Shown here: positions 15,259 to 15,501 of the stretch, piece by piece
How positions within the stretch are numbered: the stretch's first letter is position 1
Layout: every line of letters starts with the position of its first letter
From: Chloroflexota bacterium
Lineage (GTDB): Bacteria > Chloroflexota > UBA5177 > JANWHV01
Assembly (NCBI GenBank): GCA_025450255.1
Contig: JANWHV010000035.1
Coordinates: forward strand, 1-15,501
Reading direction: 5' to 3'
DNA: 15,501 bases
Made by a program: the position numbers and the translations under genes
The notes under the pieces: model-generated
Told to the model about the DNA's origin: nothing
Databases searched by the model: none
Seen by the model: the letters and a program-made list of their open reading frames with translations, nothing else

Positions 15259-15501
15259 GCGATTAACCTTTCAAGATCCTGGACGCCGTCGACCATCGCC
15301 ACGGGGCGGCCGATGCGATATTGCAACTGCTCGACCGTCACGTCGTCCAGCGTCACCGCGCCCGATCGATCGAACATCACCTTTGGCAGCACGATAAGAT
15401 CGCCCAGCTCCTCACAATTCAAGGCCGCTATGACATCCTCGCCTGAGATCAGTCCCGACACGGTTACCTCGCTGCCGAACAAGCGATTGTCGATCGCGAA
15501 G
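15255..15501 (-). CDS. DUF512 / radical-SAM Fe-S protein, C-terminal fragment
   Basis: The frame is open to the right edge, so only the last ~81 residues are seen. They read FAIDNRLFGSEVTVSGLISGEDVI at the start, then LGDLIVLPKVMFD, TLDDVTVEQLQYRIGRPVAMV and a short end DLERLIA. The FFGxxVTVxGLLTGxD, LPxVM and LDDxTxEEL pattern is the C-terminal signature of DUF512 proteins, which usually carry a PDZ-like N-terminus and a radical-SAM core and are found directly upstream of der in many bacteria. Their biochemical function is unknown to me. The ATGA overlap with der makes them one translational unit. The promoter of this - strand operon lies outside the window. Confidence 0.82.
   Translation of the reverse strand, partial: FAIDNRLFGSEVTVSGLISGEDVIAALNCEELGDLIVLPKVMFDRSGAVTLDDVTVEQLQYRIGRPVAMVDGVQDLERLIA

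Noticed and set aside
1..15501. CRISPR array, tRNA, rRNA, insertion sequence, integrase or attachment site
   Set aside because: I saw no regularly spaced repeats, cloverleaf-like segments, transposase motifs or flanking terminal repeats; gene content is ordinary chromosomal metabolism.

Overview
This is a GC-rich bacterial chromosomal segment carrying mostly housekeeping metabolism. There are no phage, transposon, plasmid, CRISPR, tRNA or rRNA signatures. The protein families point, by inference only, to Chloroflexota (green non-sulfur bacteria) or a close relative. The clues are the long actinobacterial/chloroflexal-type transaldolase next to transketolase, a radical-SAM/DUF512 - der - plsY - gpsA block, a PlsY motif reading GSGKTGATN, and a small protein starting MAFAHTNKKGQTYYL of a type I associate with Chloroflexota.

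Layout. Positions 1-10607 are read from the + strand and 10755-15501 from the - strand. The two sets converge on a perfect 15-bp hairpin at 10632-10667. Plus strand in order: the C-terminal part of an MGH1/GH63-like glycosidase; transketolase (tkt) and transaldolase (tal), 11 nt apart with a strong ribosome binding site between them and a 12-bp hairpin after; a LacD-type class I sugar-bisphosphate aldolase; holo-ACP synthase (acpS); bifunctional NAD(P)HX repair enzyme (nnr); a stand-alone two-CBS-domain protein whose stop codon overlaps the start of alanine racemase (alr); a CvpA-family membrane protein; and a 71-residue conserved hypothetical. Minus strand, in transcription order from the right edge: the C-terminal end of a DUF512 Fe-S protein; der (GTPase for ribosome assembly), coupled to it by an ATGA overlap; plsY; gpsA; and an MFS transporter coupled to gpsA by a GTGA overlap.

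How the genes fit together. The left block handles carbohydrate and sugar phosphates: glycoside cleavage, the non-oxidative pentose phosphate pathway and a sugar-phosphate aldolase. The middle block supplies envelope and cofactor functions: 4'-phosphopantetheine on ACP, NAD(P)H repair, D-alanine. The right block makes glycerol-3-phosphate and lysophosphatidic acid (GpsA then PlsY) beside a ribosome-assembly GTPase. AcpS on one strand and PlsY/GpsA on the other both serve phospholipid synthesis.

I did not find an undescribed defence, mobile or biosynthetic system. The points most worth a second look are the MFS transporter coupled to gpsA/plsY, a Der protein with altered G4/G5 residues in its first GTPase domain and a long basic tail, the CBS sensor placed between nnr and alr, the aldolase of unknown true substrate beside tkt/tal, and several small inverted repeats. 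No gene-free stretch exceeds 300 bases; the longest is 4582-4829.
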